Assembly: GCA_937906485.1 (NCBI GenBank)
Contig: CALCYB010000034.1
Coordinates: forward strand, 1-9,166
Origin: an uncultured Rikenellaceae bacterium
Lineage (GTDB): Bacteria; Bacteroidota; Bacteroidia; Bacteroidales; UBA932
DNA length: 9,166 bases
Direction of reading: 5' to 3'
The notes beneath the pieces were generated by a model that was not told where the DNA came from, did not search any database, and saw only the letters and a list, made by a program, of their open reading frames with translations. Position numbers and translations under genes: made by a program. Positions 1 to 6,653 of the stretch are shown piece after piece; positions within the stretch are counted from its first letter, which is position 1, and the number at the start of each line of letters is the position of its first letter.

Positions 1-53
1 CCCCGACCAGCTGATTACAAATCAGCTGCTCTGGCCAACTGAGCTACATCGGC
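1..53 (-). tRNA. tRNA-Thr (anticodon TGT), 3' end cut off by window edge
   Basis: Read on the minus strand, the first 53 nt of a tRNA are present. The 7-nt 5' acceptor strand GCCGATG is followed by TA, then a D arm with stem GCTC/GAGC and the AGTTGG loop. An anticodon arm follows with stem GCTGA/TCAGC and loop TTTGTAA, then a 5-nt variable region and the G-rich start of the T stem. The anticodon is TGT (complement of positions 17-19), which reads ACA threonine codons. The rest of the T arm and the 3' acceptor strand lie beyond position 1. The gene has its own promoter about 40 bp upstream of its 5' end and is co-oriented with dxs. Confidence 0.95.
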
Positions 54-90
54 ATCATATTTTTGTTGGCCCCCTTTGTTTTAGGGATTG

Positions 91-122
91 CAAAGGTATG
101 CTTTTTCTTTCTAACTCCAAAA
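91..122 (-). promoter_or_regulatory. Bacteroidetes-type promoter for tRNA-Thr
   Basis: On the minus strand there is TTTTG (plus positions 118-122), a 19-bp spacer, then TACCTTTG (plus positions 91-98). This is a perfect match to the known Bacteroidetes primary sigma factor consensus of TTTG near -33 and TAnnTTTG near -7. Transcription should begin a few bases below position 91, giving a leader of roughly 30 nt before the tRNA 5' end at 53. The element sits in the gap between dxs and the tRNA, so the tRNA need not depend on read-through from dxs. Confidence 0.85.
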
Positions 123-123
123 G

Positions 124-150
124 ATTTTTTAATTTTTTTTCAATTTTTTT
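124..150 (-). promoter_or_regulatory. Phased A-tracts upstream of the tRNA promoter (UP-like or curved DNA)
   Basis: Directly upstream of the -33 box of the tRNA promoter lie three A/T tracts: ATTTTTT (124-130), AATTTTTTTT (131-140) and AATTTTTTT (142-150), written on the plus strand. Their centres are about 9-10 bp apart, close to one helical turn. Tracts spaced this way are known to bend DNA, and A-rich upstream elements often raise promoter strength at stable-RNA genes. Function here is inferred from position and composition. The tract may also simply be an AT-rich spacer after dxs. Confidence 0.45.
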
Positions 151-161
151 CTGGCTGTTCC

Positions 162-2018
162 CTATTTCAGCATATCCATCAGGTCCTCGGGGCTCATCTT
201 GCAGTCTTTACGTTGCTGGTTGACAGTGCCTTGTTCGATAAATCGGTCGGGAATTCCCATGGGGAGAATCTCGCCCTGGTAGCCCAGTTCGTTCATTACT
301 TCGCAAACGGCGCTGTACAGACCACCCATCCGGGCGCCGTCCTCTGCCGTAATGATCCGGTCACAGTTTTGTGCAACCTCCCGCAGTGTTTCTATGTCAA
401 TGGGCTTCAGAAAGCGCATATCGTAGTGGGCCGGTAGTTTCGCGGCTCCATCTTTTTGCAAGGATACGATTGTCTGTGCTGCGATGTTTCCGATCGGTCC
501 CAGCGAGAGGATGGCGGTCCGGCAGTTTACGGCAGGCGATAGCAGGCGGGCTTTTCCGGGCTCAACAGGGGCGGGAGTCGCCTCACGCCAGTTCAGGCCT
601 TGAGCATTGCCTCTGGGATAGCGGATGATGGTCGGTCCGTAGGTGTCCGTACATACAGCGTACATCATGTTCTTGAGTTCGATCTCATCCATCGGGGCCA
701 TGATGGTCAGGTTGGGTATCGGACGGAAAGCGGCCAGGTCAAACGCGCCTTGGTGTGTCGCTCCGTCTTCTCCGACCAGGCCGGCGCGGTCCAGGCAGAA
801 GATGACTTTGAGCTGTTGCAGGGCTACGTCGTGGATGACACTGTCGTAGGCCCGTTGCATAAAGGAGGAATAGACGTTGCAGAAGGGTAACATACCGTTG
901 GCTGCCAGTCCTGCCGAGAAGGTGACGGCGTGCTGTTCGGCAATGCCCACGTCTAATACCCGATCGGGCAGTTCGCGTTGCATGATGTTCAGCGAGGAGC
1001 CGCTGAGCATGGCCGGCGTGATGCCGACGATGTTGGGATGCCTTCTGGCCAACTCCAGGAGGGTTTCTCCGAAGACTTCCTGGTAGCGGTCGGCTTTGCC
1101 TTTTTGGGTGCGTCGCTCTCCGGTTTCCGGGTCAAAGGTACCAGGGGCATGCCAGACGCCAGGGTTCTTTTCTGCCGGTTCATATCCTTTGCCCTTTTGG
1201 GTGATGATGTGCAGCAGTTTGGGACCATCAATCAGCCGGAGCCGCTCGAAGGCTTTGACCAATTGGAGAACATCGTTTCCGTCCACAATGCCGAAGTAAC
1301 GGAAGCCCAGGGACTCGAACAAGGTACCACCTTTGATGACGGCCATCTTGGTGGAGTGGGTGATGCGGTGCAAACAATTGCGAATGCCTGTTCCCATCCT
1401 GCGGAAGAGGTTGTTTTTGAGTCGGTTGTATGTCCTGGAGAGGGATATGCGCAACAAGTAGTTGTGCAGTGCACCTATGTTTTTGTCAATCGATATCTGG
1501 TTGTCGTTCAGGATGACCAGCAGGTCGGTCTTCAGGCAGCCGGCATGGTTGAGCCCTTCAAAGGCCATGCCTCCGCCCATGGCGCCATCACCAATCACGG
1601 CAACAACGCGTTCCTGACGGCCTTGTTTCTCGGCAGCGACCGCCATGCCCAATGCGGCAGATATGGACGTGGAAGAGTGCCCCGCACCAAATGCATCGTG
1701 GGGGCTTTCTTCCCGTTTCGGAAAACCGCTGATGCCGCCTTGTTTACGGTTGTCGCGGAAGGCTTCCCGCCGACCGGTGAGAATCTTGTGGGCATAAGCC
1801 TGGTGGCCTACATCCCAGATGAGTTTGTCGTGGGGCGAATCGTATACATAATGGAGGGCAACACACAATTCTACAGCCCCCAAACTGGCACCGAGGTGGC
1901 CGGGATTGGTGGAACAGCAATCAATCATGTACGCCCGAATCTCTGCACAAAGGGCAGGGAGTTGGTCGGGCGACAATTGCTTTACATCAGCCGGGCTGTT
2001 GATGTTCTCCAGCAGCAT
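162..2018 (-). CDS. dxs: 1-deoxy-D-xylulose-5-phosphate synthase
   Basis: Condenses pyruvate and glyceraldehyde 3-phosphate to DXP, the entry step of the MEP isoprenoid pathway. DXP also feeds thiamine and pyridoxal synthesis in many bacteria. The enzyme is cytosolic and depends on thiamine diphosphate (ThDP) and Mg2+. The 618 residues match the family's usual 620 or so. Visible motifs are the N-terminal GHLGASLG block (His41), the ThDP/Mg motif starting GDGAMGGG (143-150) and ending at NDN (171-173), the GIAEQHAV block with the catalytic glutamate (Glu361), and DRAGLVGEDGATHQG (410-424) in the pyrimidine-binding domain, followed by a C-terminal transketolase domain. It is the last gene of the ssb-purA-dxs cluster, starting 6 nt after purA stops, and ends with TAG. 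No hairpin terminator is visible after it. Nothing looks broken. Confidence 0.97.
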   Translation of the reverse strand: MLLENINSPADVKQLSPDQLPALCAEIRAYMIDCCSTNPGHLGASLGAVELCVALHYVYDSPHDKLIWDVGHQAYAHKILTGRREAFRDNRKQGGISGFPKREESPHDAFGAGHSSTSISAALGMAVAAEKQGRQERVVAVIGDGAMGGGMAFEGLNHAGCLKTDLLVILNDNQISIDKNIGALHNYLLRISLSRTYNRLKNNLFRRMGTGIRNCLHRITHSTKMAVIKGGTLFESLGFRYFGIVDGNDVLQLVKAFERLRLIDGPKLLHIITQKGKGYEPAEKNPGVWHAPGTFDPETGERRTQKGKADRYQEVFGETLLELARRHPNIVGITPAMLSGSSLNIMQRELPDRVLDVGIAEQHAVTFSAGLAANGMLPFCNVYSSFMQRAYDSVIHDVALQQLKVIFCLDRAGLVGEDGATHQGAFDLAAFRPIPNLTIMAPMDEIELKNMMYAVCTDTYGPTIIRYPRGNAQGLNWREATPAPVEPGKARLLSPAVNCRTAILSLGPIGNIAAQTIVSLQKDGAAKLPAHYDMRFLKPIDIETLREVAQNCDRIITAEDGARMGGLYSAVCEVMNELGYQGEILPMGIPDRFIEQGTVNQQRKDCKMSPEDLMDMLK

Positions 2019-2024
2019 ACGGGA

Positions 2025-3287
2025 TTAGCGGATAATGGTTTGATCGCGGTCAGGCCCCAAGGAAATGATGCGGATGGGAACGCCGGTTTCTTTTTCAAGA
2101 AAATCAATGTATTCGCGGAAAGCTGTCGGCAGGTCCTTTTCTTCACGAATGCCGGTCAGGTCCGTTTTCCATCCCCGGAAGTCCTGATAGATGGGTTCCA
2201 CTTCTGCATAGGTATCAAAAGGAACGTGGTCAACCACCTGGCCGTTGACGCGGTAAGCCGTGGCAACACGGATGGTGTCGAAGTCATCCAGCACGTCGGC
2301 CTTCATCATGATCAGGTCGGTTACTCCGTTGAGCATGATGGCATATTTCAGGGCAACCAGGTCCAGCCAACCGGTGCGGCGGGCCCGACCCGTGGTGGCT
2401 CCGAATTCATGGCCGAGTTTGCGGAGCCGTTCTCCGGTTTCGTCAAACAGTTCAGTCGGGAAGGGGCCGCTGCCTACACGGGTACAATAGGCTTTGAAGA
2501 TGCCGTAAACGTTCTTTACGGTAGAAGGGGCTACTCCCAGACCCAGGCATGCGCCCGAACAGGTGGTTGTGGAGGAGGTGACGAAAGGATAGGAACCGAA
2601 GTCAATGTCCAGCATGGAGCCCTGTGCGCCTTCCGCCAGAACGGCTTTTCCGCTTTTGAGGGCGTCATTGATGTAGTACTCTCCGTCCACCAGGTTGAAT
2701 CCGCGCAGGTAGTCGATGGCTTGCATCCATGCAGCTTCGTTGGCTTGTGCGTCGTACTCGAAATCGTATTGTTTGAGTTGGGCAATGTGTTTGAGCTTCA
2801 AGTTCTGGAAACGGTCCTGGAAGTCATTGGCCAGAATGTCACCGACCCGAAGGCCGTTGCGTCCGGTCTTGTCCATGTAGGTAGGACCGATGCCTTTGAG
2901 GGTGGAACCGATTTTTGATTTGCCCTTTGCTGCTTCTGAGGCGGCGTCAATGATCTTGTGGGTCGGCAGTATCAGATGAGCCTTTTGGGAGATGCAGATG
3001 CGTTCTTTGACAGGAACACCCAATGCGACCAGCTTCTCGCATTCTTCCTGGAAGATGATCGGGTCAATGACCACACCGTTGCCGATGATGTTCATGGTGT
3101 TTTCACGAAAGATACCGGAAGGAATGGTGTGCAGGACGAAATTGGTATTTCCGAACTGAAGGGAGTGGCCGGCATTCGGACCGCCTTGAAAACGCGCGAT
3201 TACCGGGTAAGTGCCCGCAAGGACATCCACGATTTTTCCTTTGCCTTCATCACCCCATTGGAGGCCTAATACGACATCAAGTTTCAT
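2025..3287 (-). CDS. purA: Adenylosuccinate synthetase
   Basis: Joins IMP and aspartate using GTP to form adenylosuccinate, the first committed step from IMP to AMP, in the cytosol. The 420-residue length is close to the 430 or so that is usual. The P-loop-like WGDEGKGK begins at residue 11 and contains the catalytic Asp13. NAGHS contains the catalytic His41. The IMP-binding block GSTLKGIGPTY spans 127-137. The conserved segments VTSSTTT, TRVGSGPFPTE, and TTGRARRTGWLD with its GTP-linked arginines are all intact. The start at 3287 gives the standard N-terminus MKLDVVLGLQWG. The gene lies 30 nt downstream of ssb and 6 nt upstream of dxs, so it is probably the middle gene of one transcript. A TACCTTTT sequence just before the start is only a weak -7 candidate. 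Confidence 0.97.
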   Translation of the reverse strand: MKLDVVLGLQWGDEGKGKIVDVLAGTYPVIARFQGGPNAGHSLQFGNTNFVLHTIPSGIFRENTMNIIGNGVVIDPIIFQEECEKLVALGVPVKERICISQKAHLILPTHKIIDAASEAAKGKSKIGSTLKGIGPTYMDKTGRNGLRVGDILANDFQDRFQNLKLKHIAQLKQYDFEYDAQANEAAWMQAIDYLRGFNLVDGEYYINDALKSGKAVLAEGAQGSMLDIDFGSYPFVTSSTTTCSGACLGLGVAPSTVKNVYGIFKAYCTRVGSGPFPTELFDETGERLRKLGHEFGATTGRARRTGWLDLVALKYAIMLNGVTDLIMMKADVLDDFDTIRVATAYRVNGQVVDHVPFDTYAEVEPIYQDFRGWKTDLTGIREEKDLPTAFREYIDFLEKETGVPIRIISLGPDRDQTIIR

Positions 3288-3317
3288 AGTATATTAAAAG
3301 GTATGTTGGTTACAAGT

Positions 3318-3758
3318 TTAAAAAGGTAAGTCATCCCCTTCGTCAAGGGTGGGTTGTGCCGGCTGTGCGTAAGGGGCAGGTGCCGGTTTCGGTGTTGCTG
3401 ACGGGACATTGTTGGCCGGGTTGTCGGATTTTCTGCCGAGCAGCTGGATGGAATCGGCAACGATTTCGGTGATGTAGCGGGTGTTTCCGTTCTGATCGTT
3501 GTAGGAACGGCTCCGGATCTTTCCTTCGATGTAGACCTGTGTCCCTTTGCGGAGGTAGTTTTCGGAGAATTCTGCCAATTGCCGCCAGCAGACAATGTTG
3601 TGCCATTCTGTCTGTTCCTTGGACTCTCCGGTGTTCCGGTCCCGGTAGCGTTCGGAAGTGGCCAGGGTAAAGGTGGCGGTAACGGTACCGCTTTCCAGAT
3701 GACGGACTTCAGGATCTCTGCCGAGGTTCCCGATGAGCATGACTTTGTTCAGCGACAT
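3318..3758 (-). CDS. ssb: Single-stranded DNA-binding protein
   Basis: Binds and protects single-stranded DNA during replication, repair and recombination, normally as a tetramer. The 146 residues split into an N-terminal OB fold (about 1-108), starting MSLNKVMLIGNLGRDPEVR and including the EWHNIVCW strand (51-58) and the GTQVYIEGK strand (72-80), and a Pro/Ala/Asn-rich flexible linker (about 111-138). The chain ends in an acidic tip, DEGDDLPF, that in this family recruits partner proteins. The tip is intact, so the protein should be fully functional. It is the first gene of the leftward ssb-purA-dxs cluster and is divergent from the transporter operon. ATG at 3758 is chosen because it places the OB fold directly at the N-terminus, as in homologues. 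Confidence 0.96.
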   Translation of the reverse strand: MSLNKVMLIGNLGRDPEVRHLESGTVTATFTLATSERYRDRNTGESKEQTEWHNIVCWRQLAEFSENYLRKGTQVYIEGKIRSRSYNDQNGNTRYITEIVADSIQLLGRKSDNPANNVPSATPKPAPAPYAQPAQPTLDEGDDLPF

Positions 3759-3785
3759 AAGAAATGTGTTTGTTTATTCGACCTG

Positions 3786-3793
3786 CTAAGGTA
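3786..3793 (-). promoter_or_regulatory. Possible -7 box for the ssb-purA-dxs operon
   Basis: The minus strand reads TACCTTAG here, one mismatch from the Bacteroidetes -7 consensus TAnnTTTG. It lies about 28 bp before the ssb start, a typical leader length. I see no good TTG-type -33 element 19-21 bp upstream, only a T-rich stretch. It is the best candidate in the divergent gap on this strand because no perfect CAAAnnTA occurs there on the plus strand. Confidence 0.35.
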
Positions 3794-3841
3794 CGACTAT
3801 TCTGTGAGAATGAAAAATAAAAATGTTGCCGGAGATTTTAA

Positions 3842-3873
3842 TTTTGTCAGTATCAGGAAAAACCCTACTTTTG
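3842..3873 (+). promoter_or_regulatory. Bacteroidetes-type promoter for the MFS operon
   Basis: TTTTG (3842-3846), a 19-bp spacer and TACTTTTG (3866-3873) form a perfect Bacteroidetes -33/-7 promoter, with the same spacing as the tRNA-Thr promoter in this window. Transcription should start near 3878-3881, giving a short leader of about 25 nt before the ATG at 3904. The -33 element is itself the tail of TAATTTTG (3839-3846), which also fits the -7 consensus but has no matching -33 element upstream. Confidence 0.82.
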
Positions 3874-3874
3874 G

Positions 3875-3888
3875 AGATTCGTAAATCT
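3875..3888. repeat. Short palindrome at the predicted transcription start of the MFS operon
   Basis: AGATT, a 4-base loop CGTA, then AATCT make a perfect 5-bp inverted repeat one base downstream of the -7 box. Its position over the likely +1 would suit a small operator or a weak 5' hairpin in the leader. The arms are short and AT-rich, so chance is a real alternative. Confidence 0.25.
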
Positions 3889-3903
3889 AAAACTTTCTCA
3901 AAA

Positions 3904-5274
3904 ATGACTGCAACTGTTAAAAAATTCTTGTCAGACAGCGTGGTTGCCCGTTGGTCCGCGTTGATTCTGGTTGCTCTGATGATGTTTTTCGCGTACATGT
4001 TCGTGGACGTGATGTCTCCGTTGAAATCACTGGTTGAGACCAACCTGCATTGGAACAGCAGTGTTTTCGGCACCTATGCCGCTTCAGAGTATTTCTTGAA
4101 CGTATTCTGTTTCTTTCTGATCTTTGCCGGAATCATTCTGGATAAAATGGGGATCCGTTTCACCGGTATCCTGTCAGCATCCCTGATGGTACTGGGTGCT
4201 GCCATCAAGTTTGTGGCCATCACCGACTGGTTTGCCGCTACATCATTCTGTGCATGGTTGGACAGCTGGTGGGTTGCCTTGCCGGGTAATGCAAAATTGG
4301 CTTGTCTGGGTTTCATGATTTTCGGTTGCGGTTGTGAAATGGCCGGTACAACGGTTTCCAAGTCCATTGCAAAATGGTTCAAAGGCAAAGAAATGGCATT
4401 GGCTATGGGAATCGAGATGGCCATTGCCCGTCTGGGTGTGTTTGCTGTGATGTGGATTGCTCCGATCATCTCCAACCGTTTCGATGCGTCTGTTGTGGCT
4501 CCGGTCGGTTTCTGTACTGCTCTGTTGTTGATTGGTCTGATCTGCTACATCGTCTTCTCGGTGATGGATACCAAGTTGGACAAACAACTCATTGCTGCCG
4601 GTGAAATGAGCGAAGAAGAAGGCGGTGATGAGGAATTCCACATCAGTGACTTGAAAAATATCTTGACCAGCAAGATGTTCTGGCTGGTGGCCCTGTTGTG
4701 TGTGCTGTACTATTCGGCGATTTTCCCGTTCCAACGTTTTGCCCCCAACTTCCTGGAAACGACCTTGGGTATCGGTGCTGACCAAGCCGCACAACTGTTC
4801 AGTTTCTTCCCGATTCTGGCCATGTGTCTGACTCCTTTCCTGGGTGCTTTCCTGGATTATAGAGGAAAAGGTGCTTCCATGCTGATGCTGGGTGCCATCA
4901 TCATGATCGCTTGTCACCTGAGTTTTGCATTCCTGTTGCCGATGTTCCCGTCAAAGACCTTTGCTATCGTGCTGATTCTGATTCTGGGGGTTTCCTTCTC
5001 CCTGGTACCCGCAGCCTTGTGGCCTTCTGTTCCGAAGATCATTGATGCCAAGATTCTGGGTTCTGCCTACTGCTTGATCTTCTGGATCCAAAATATCGGG
5101 CTGTTTGCCACTCCGATTCTGATCGGTGCTACCCTGAACTCAACAGGTGGCTATACCGTGCCGATGATCATTTTCTCATCATTCGGTGTCCTGGCTTTGT
5201 TGATCGGTATTTACCTGAAGATCGAAGACCGACGCAAAGGGTATGGCCTGGAATTGCCTAACGTGAAAAAATAA
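3904..5274 (+). CDS. MFS transporter, MFSD1-like (first of a coupled pair)
   Basis: A 456-residue inner-membrane protein with about 12 hydrophobic helices (roughly 18-38, 55-79, 85-106, 130-152, 165-188, 197-221, then 257-278, 292-318, 324-346, 352-375, 384-408, 417-439) and a charged cytoplasmic loop between helices 6 and 7. It carries a motif-A-like GIILDKMGIR (76-85), the block SIAKWFKGKEMALAMG (154-169), and SLVPAALWPSVPKII (366-380). From memory, these last two blocks resemble eukaryotic MFSD1, a lysosomal dipeptide carrier. Dipeptide or other small-solute transport is therefore only an inference. The central loop is very acidic (SEEEGGDEE, 236-244). ATG 3904 is chosen because it follows a perfect promoter; an upstream in-frame ATG at 3823 lies before that promoter. 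Its stop overlaps the next start by one base. Confidence 0.9.
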   Translation: MTATVKKFLSDSVVARWSALILVALMMFFAYMFVDVMSPLKSLVETNLHWNSSVFGTYAASEYFLNVFCFFLIFAGIILDKMGIRFTGILSASLMVLGAAIKFVAITDWFAATSFCAWLDSWWVALPGNAKLACLGFMIFGCGCEMAGTTVSKSIAKWFKGKEMALAMGIEMAIARLGVFAVMWIAPIISNRFDASVVAPVGFCTALLLIGLICYIVFSVMDTKLDKQLIAAGEMSEEEGGDEEFHISDLKNILTSKMFWLVALLCVLYYSAIFPFQRFAPNFLETTLGIGADQAAQLFSFFPILAMCLTPFLGAFLDYRGKGASMLMLGAIIMIACHLSFAFLLPMFPSKTFAIVLILILGVSFSLVPAALWPSVPKIIDAKILGSAYCLIFWIQNIGLFATPILIGATLNSTGGYTVPMIIFSSFGVLALLIGIYLKIEDRRKGYGLELPNVKK

Positions 5275-6653
5275 TGGGCAAACCGAGGATTCTGACTGAT
5301 TCAAAAGGGGCACGGTGGCTGGTGCTGCTGTGCCTTGCTATTCCCATGTTCGGCTCCTATTTCTTTGCCGACATGTTCTCTCCCCTGTCTGAGATTTTCC
5401 GTACGCCGCAGCAGGTCGCTATGGGATGGGATGCCACAGATTACGGGGTATATACCGGTGCTTATTCGGTCCTTTGTGTCTTCGGGGGACTGATTTTCTG
5501 TGGTATGCTGCTCGACCGCTGGGGAGTCCGCCTGACGGGGTCTGTCTTTGTGGGGCTGATGGTCCTCGGAGCCGCTATCGCCGGTTTCTCCATGAGTGAC
5601 GGATTTGCAGAAGGGGCATTGTCCACCTGGCTGGGCAGGTATTTTGAAAAACCTTCTCTGGCGTTGGCGACAGCCGGTTTTGCGGTATTCGGTCTGGGTA
5701 GTGAGATTGCGGGTGTGGTCGTGAACCGGGCCATTGCCAAATGGTTCAAAAACCGTGAAATGGCATTGGCCATGGGGGTCCAGCTTTCGCTGGCACGACT
5801 CGGTAAGGCGACTGCCTTGCTGTCAGTTCCTTATCTGATTGCCTATGAAGGGGGAATCCTGACCCGTAGCATGGTCATGACCGTTGTCTGGGTCGGTATG
5901 GGACTGCTGATTGTCAGCGGTATTGTCTGGGTGGTGTTTGCCTGTATGGATGCGCGTCTGGACAAGCAGAGCGAAGAAGCCCGTCGTATTGCTGCCCAGG
6001 TGGCACAGGAACAAAAGGAAGAGTTTCATTGGAGCGATGTCTGGAAAGTGCTTTCCAACCGTAATTTCCTGTTGATTTCGCTGCTTTGCGTGTCCTTCTA
6101 CTGCTGCATCATTTCTTTCGGAAAGTTTGCTTCGGCGGTGGCCATTCCCCGTTTCGGGATCGATTTCAAGGTGGCCGGACAGATGATCAGCATGATTCCG
6201 TTCTGTACCATTGTCTTTGCTCCATTGTTCGGTCACCTGGTGGACCGTTGGGGTAAGGGTACACGTTTTATGCTGGTGGGCGCCTGCCTGGTGTTGTTGG
6301 CTCACCTGGTCATCGCGTTTGCACCCGGTCATTCTTTCTTCGGGTTCTTAGGAATCGGCATTTTGGGGATCGGCTATTCGCTTGTTCCGGCAGCCATGTG
6401 GCCTTCTGTGCCGAAAATCATTCCTGAGAAGAACTTGGGTACTGCCTATTCTTTGATTTATTGGGTGCAGAACATGGGGATGATGTTGGTGCCGATCTGG
6501 GTCGGCCGCATTCTGGATACCAGTGGAAATCCCGTGCATGTGGAAATTCTCTTCATCGCATTGGCCGTCATTTCCATTTGTGTGGCCTTGGCCTTTATCC
6601 GGTCCGCCAACAAACATCCGGAGTTGGGATTAGACCGTCCTGCCATGAAGTAG
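5274..6653 (+). CDS. MFS transporter, MFSD1-like (second of a coupled pair)
   Basis: A 459-residue, 12-helix inner-membrane protein that is clearly a paralogue of the preceding gene. Shared blocks include motif-A-like GMLLDRWGVR (77-86), AIAKWFKNREMALAMG (153-168), LDKQ at the start of the central loop (229-232), and SLVPAAMWPSVPKII (369-383) followed by LGTAYSLIYWVQNMG. The loop between helices 6 and 7 differs: here it is mixed-charge and Glu/Gln/Ala-rich (about 233-250), not strongly acidic. The second half also has a motif-A copy, GHLVDRWGKG (320-329). The start ATG shares its A with the TAA stop of the first transporter, indicating translational coupling. The 3' end overlaps the convergent aroE by 24 bp. 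The substrate is unknown; peptide-like solutes are a guess from MFSD1. Confidence 0.9.
   Translation: MGKPRILTDSKGARWLVLLCLAIPMFGSYFFADMFSPLSEIFRTPQQVAMGWDATDYGVYTGAYSVLCVFGGLIFCGMLLDRWGVRLTGSVFVGLMVLGAAIAGFSMSDGFAEGALSTWLGRYFEKPSLALATAGFAVFGLGSEIAGVVVNRAIAKWFKNREMALAMGVQLSLARLGKATALLSVPYLIAYEGGILTRSMVMTVVWVGMGLLIVSGIVWVVFACMDARLDKQSEEARRIAAQVAQEQKEEFHWSDVWKVLSNRNFLLISLLCVSFYCCIISFGKFASAVAIPRFGIDFKVAGQMISMIPFCTIVFAPLFGHLVDRWGKGTRFMLVGACLVLLAHLVIAFAPGHSFFGFLGIGILGIGYSLVPAAMWPSVPKIIPEKNLGTAYSLIYWVQNMGMMLVPIWVGRILDTSGNPVHVEILFIALAVISICVALAFIRSANKHPELGLDRPAMK

Noticed and set aside
63..437. A 124-codon plus-strand open frame starting in the tRNA/dxs gap
   Set aside because: It runs mostly antisense through the end of dxs, has no recognisable domain, and begins inside the tRNA leader region on the opposite strand.
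978..2918. A very long open frame (646 codons) on the plus strand, antisense to dxs and the end of purA
   Set aside because: The protein is low in recognisable motifs, and the frame crosses the junction of two certain genes on the other strand. It is best explained by biased codon use in dxs and purA leaving few stop codons on the opposite strand. I see no promoter in front of it.
3296..3303. TACCTTTT on the minus strand just before purA as a separate promoter
   Set aside because: One mismatch to TAnnTTTG and no TTTG-type element 19-21 bp upstream. It is also only a few bases from the purA start, so co-transcription with ssb is more likely.
3823..3903. In-frame upstream start (ATG at 3823) for the first MFS transporter
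   Set aside because: It lies upstream of the perfect promoter at 3842-3873, so the transcript would not contain it. The extra 27 residues are not part of the conserved protein.
4243..4917. A 224-codon open frame on the minus strand within the first MFS gene, rich in His, Gln and Thr
   Set aside because: The composition is typical of the antisense of a hydrophobic membrane protein gene, and the plus-strand MFS gene is certain.
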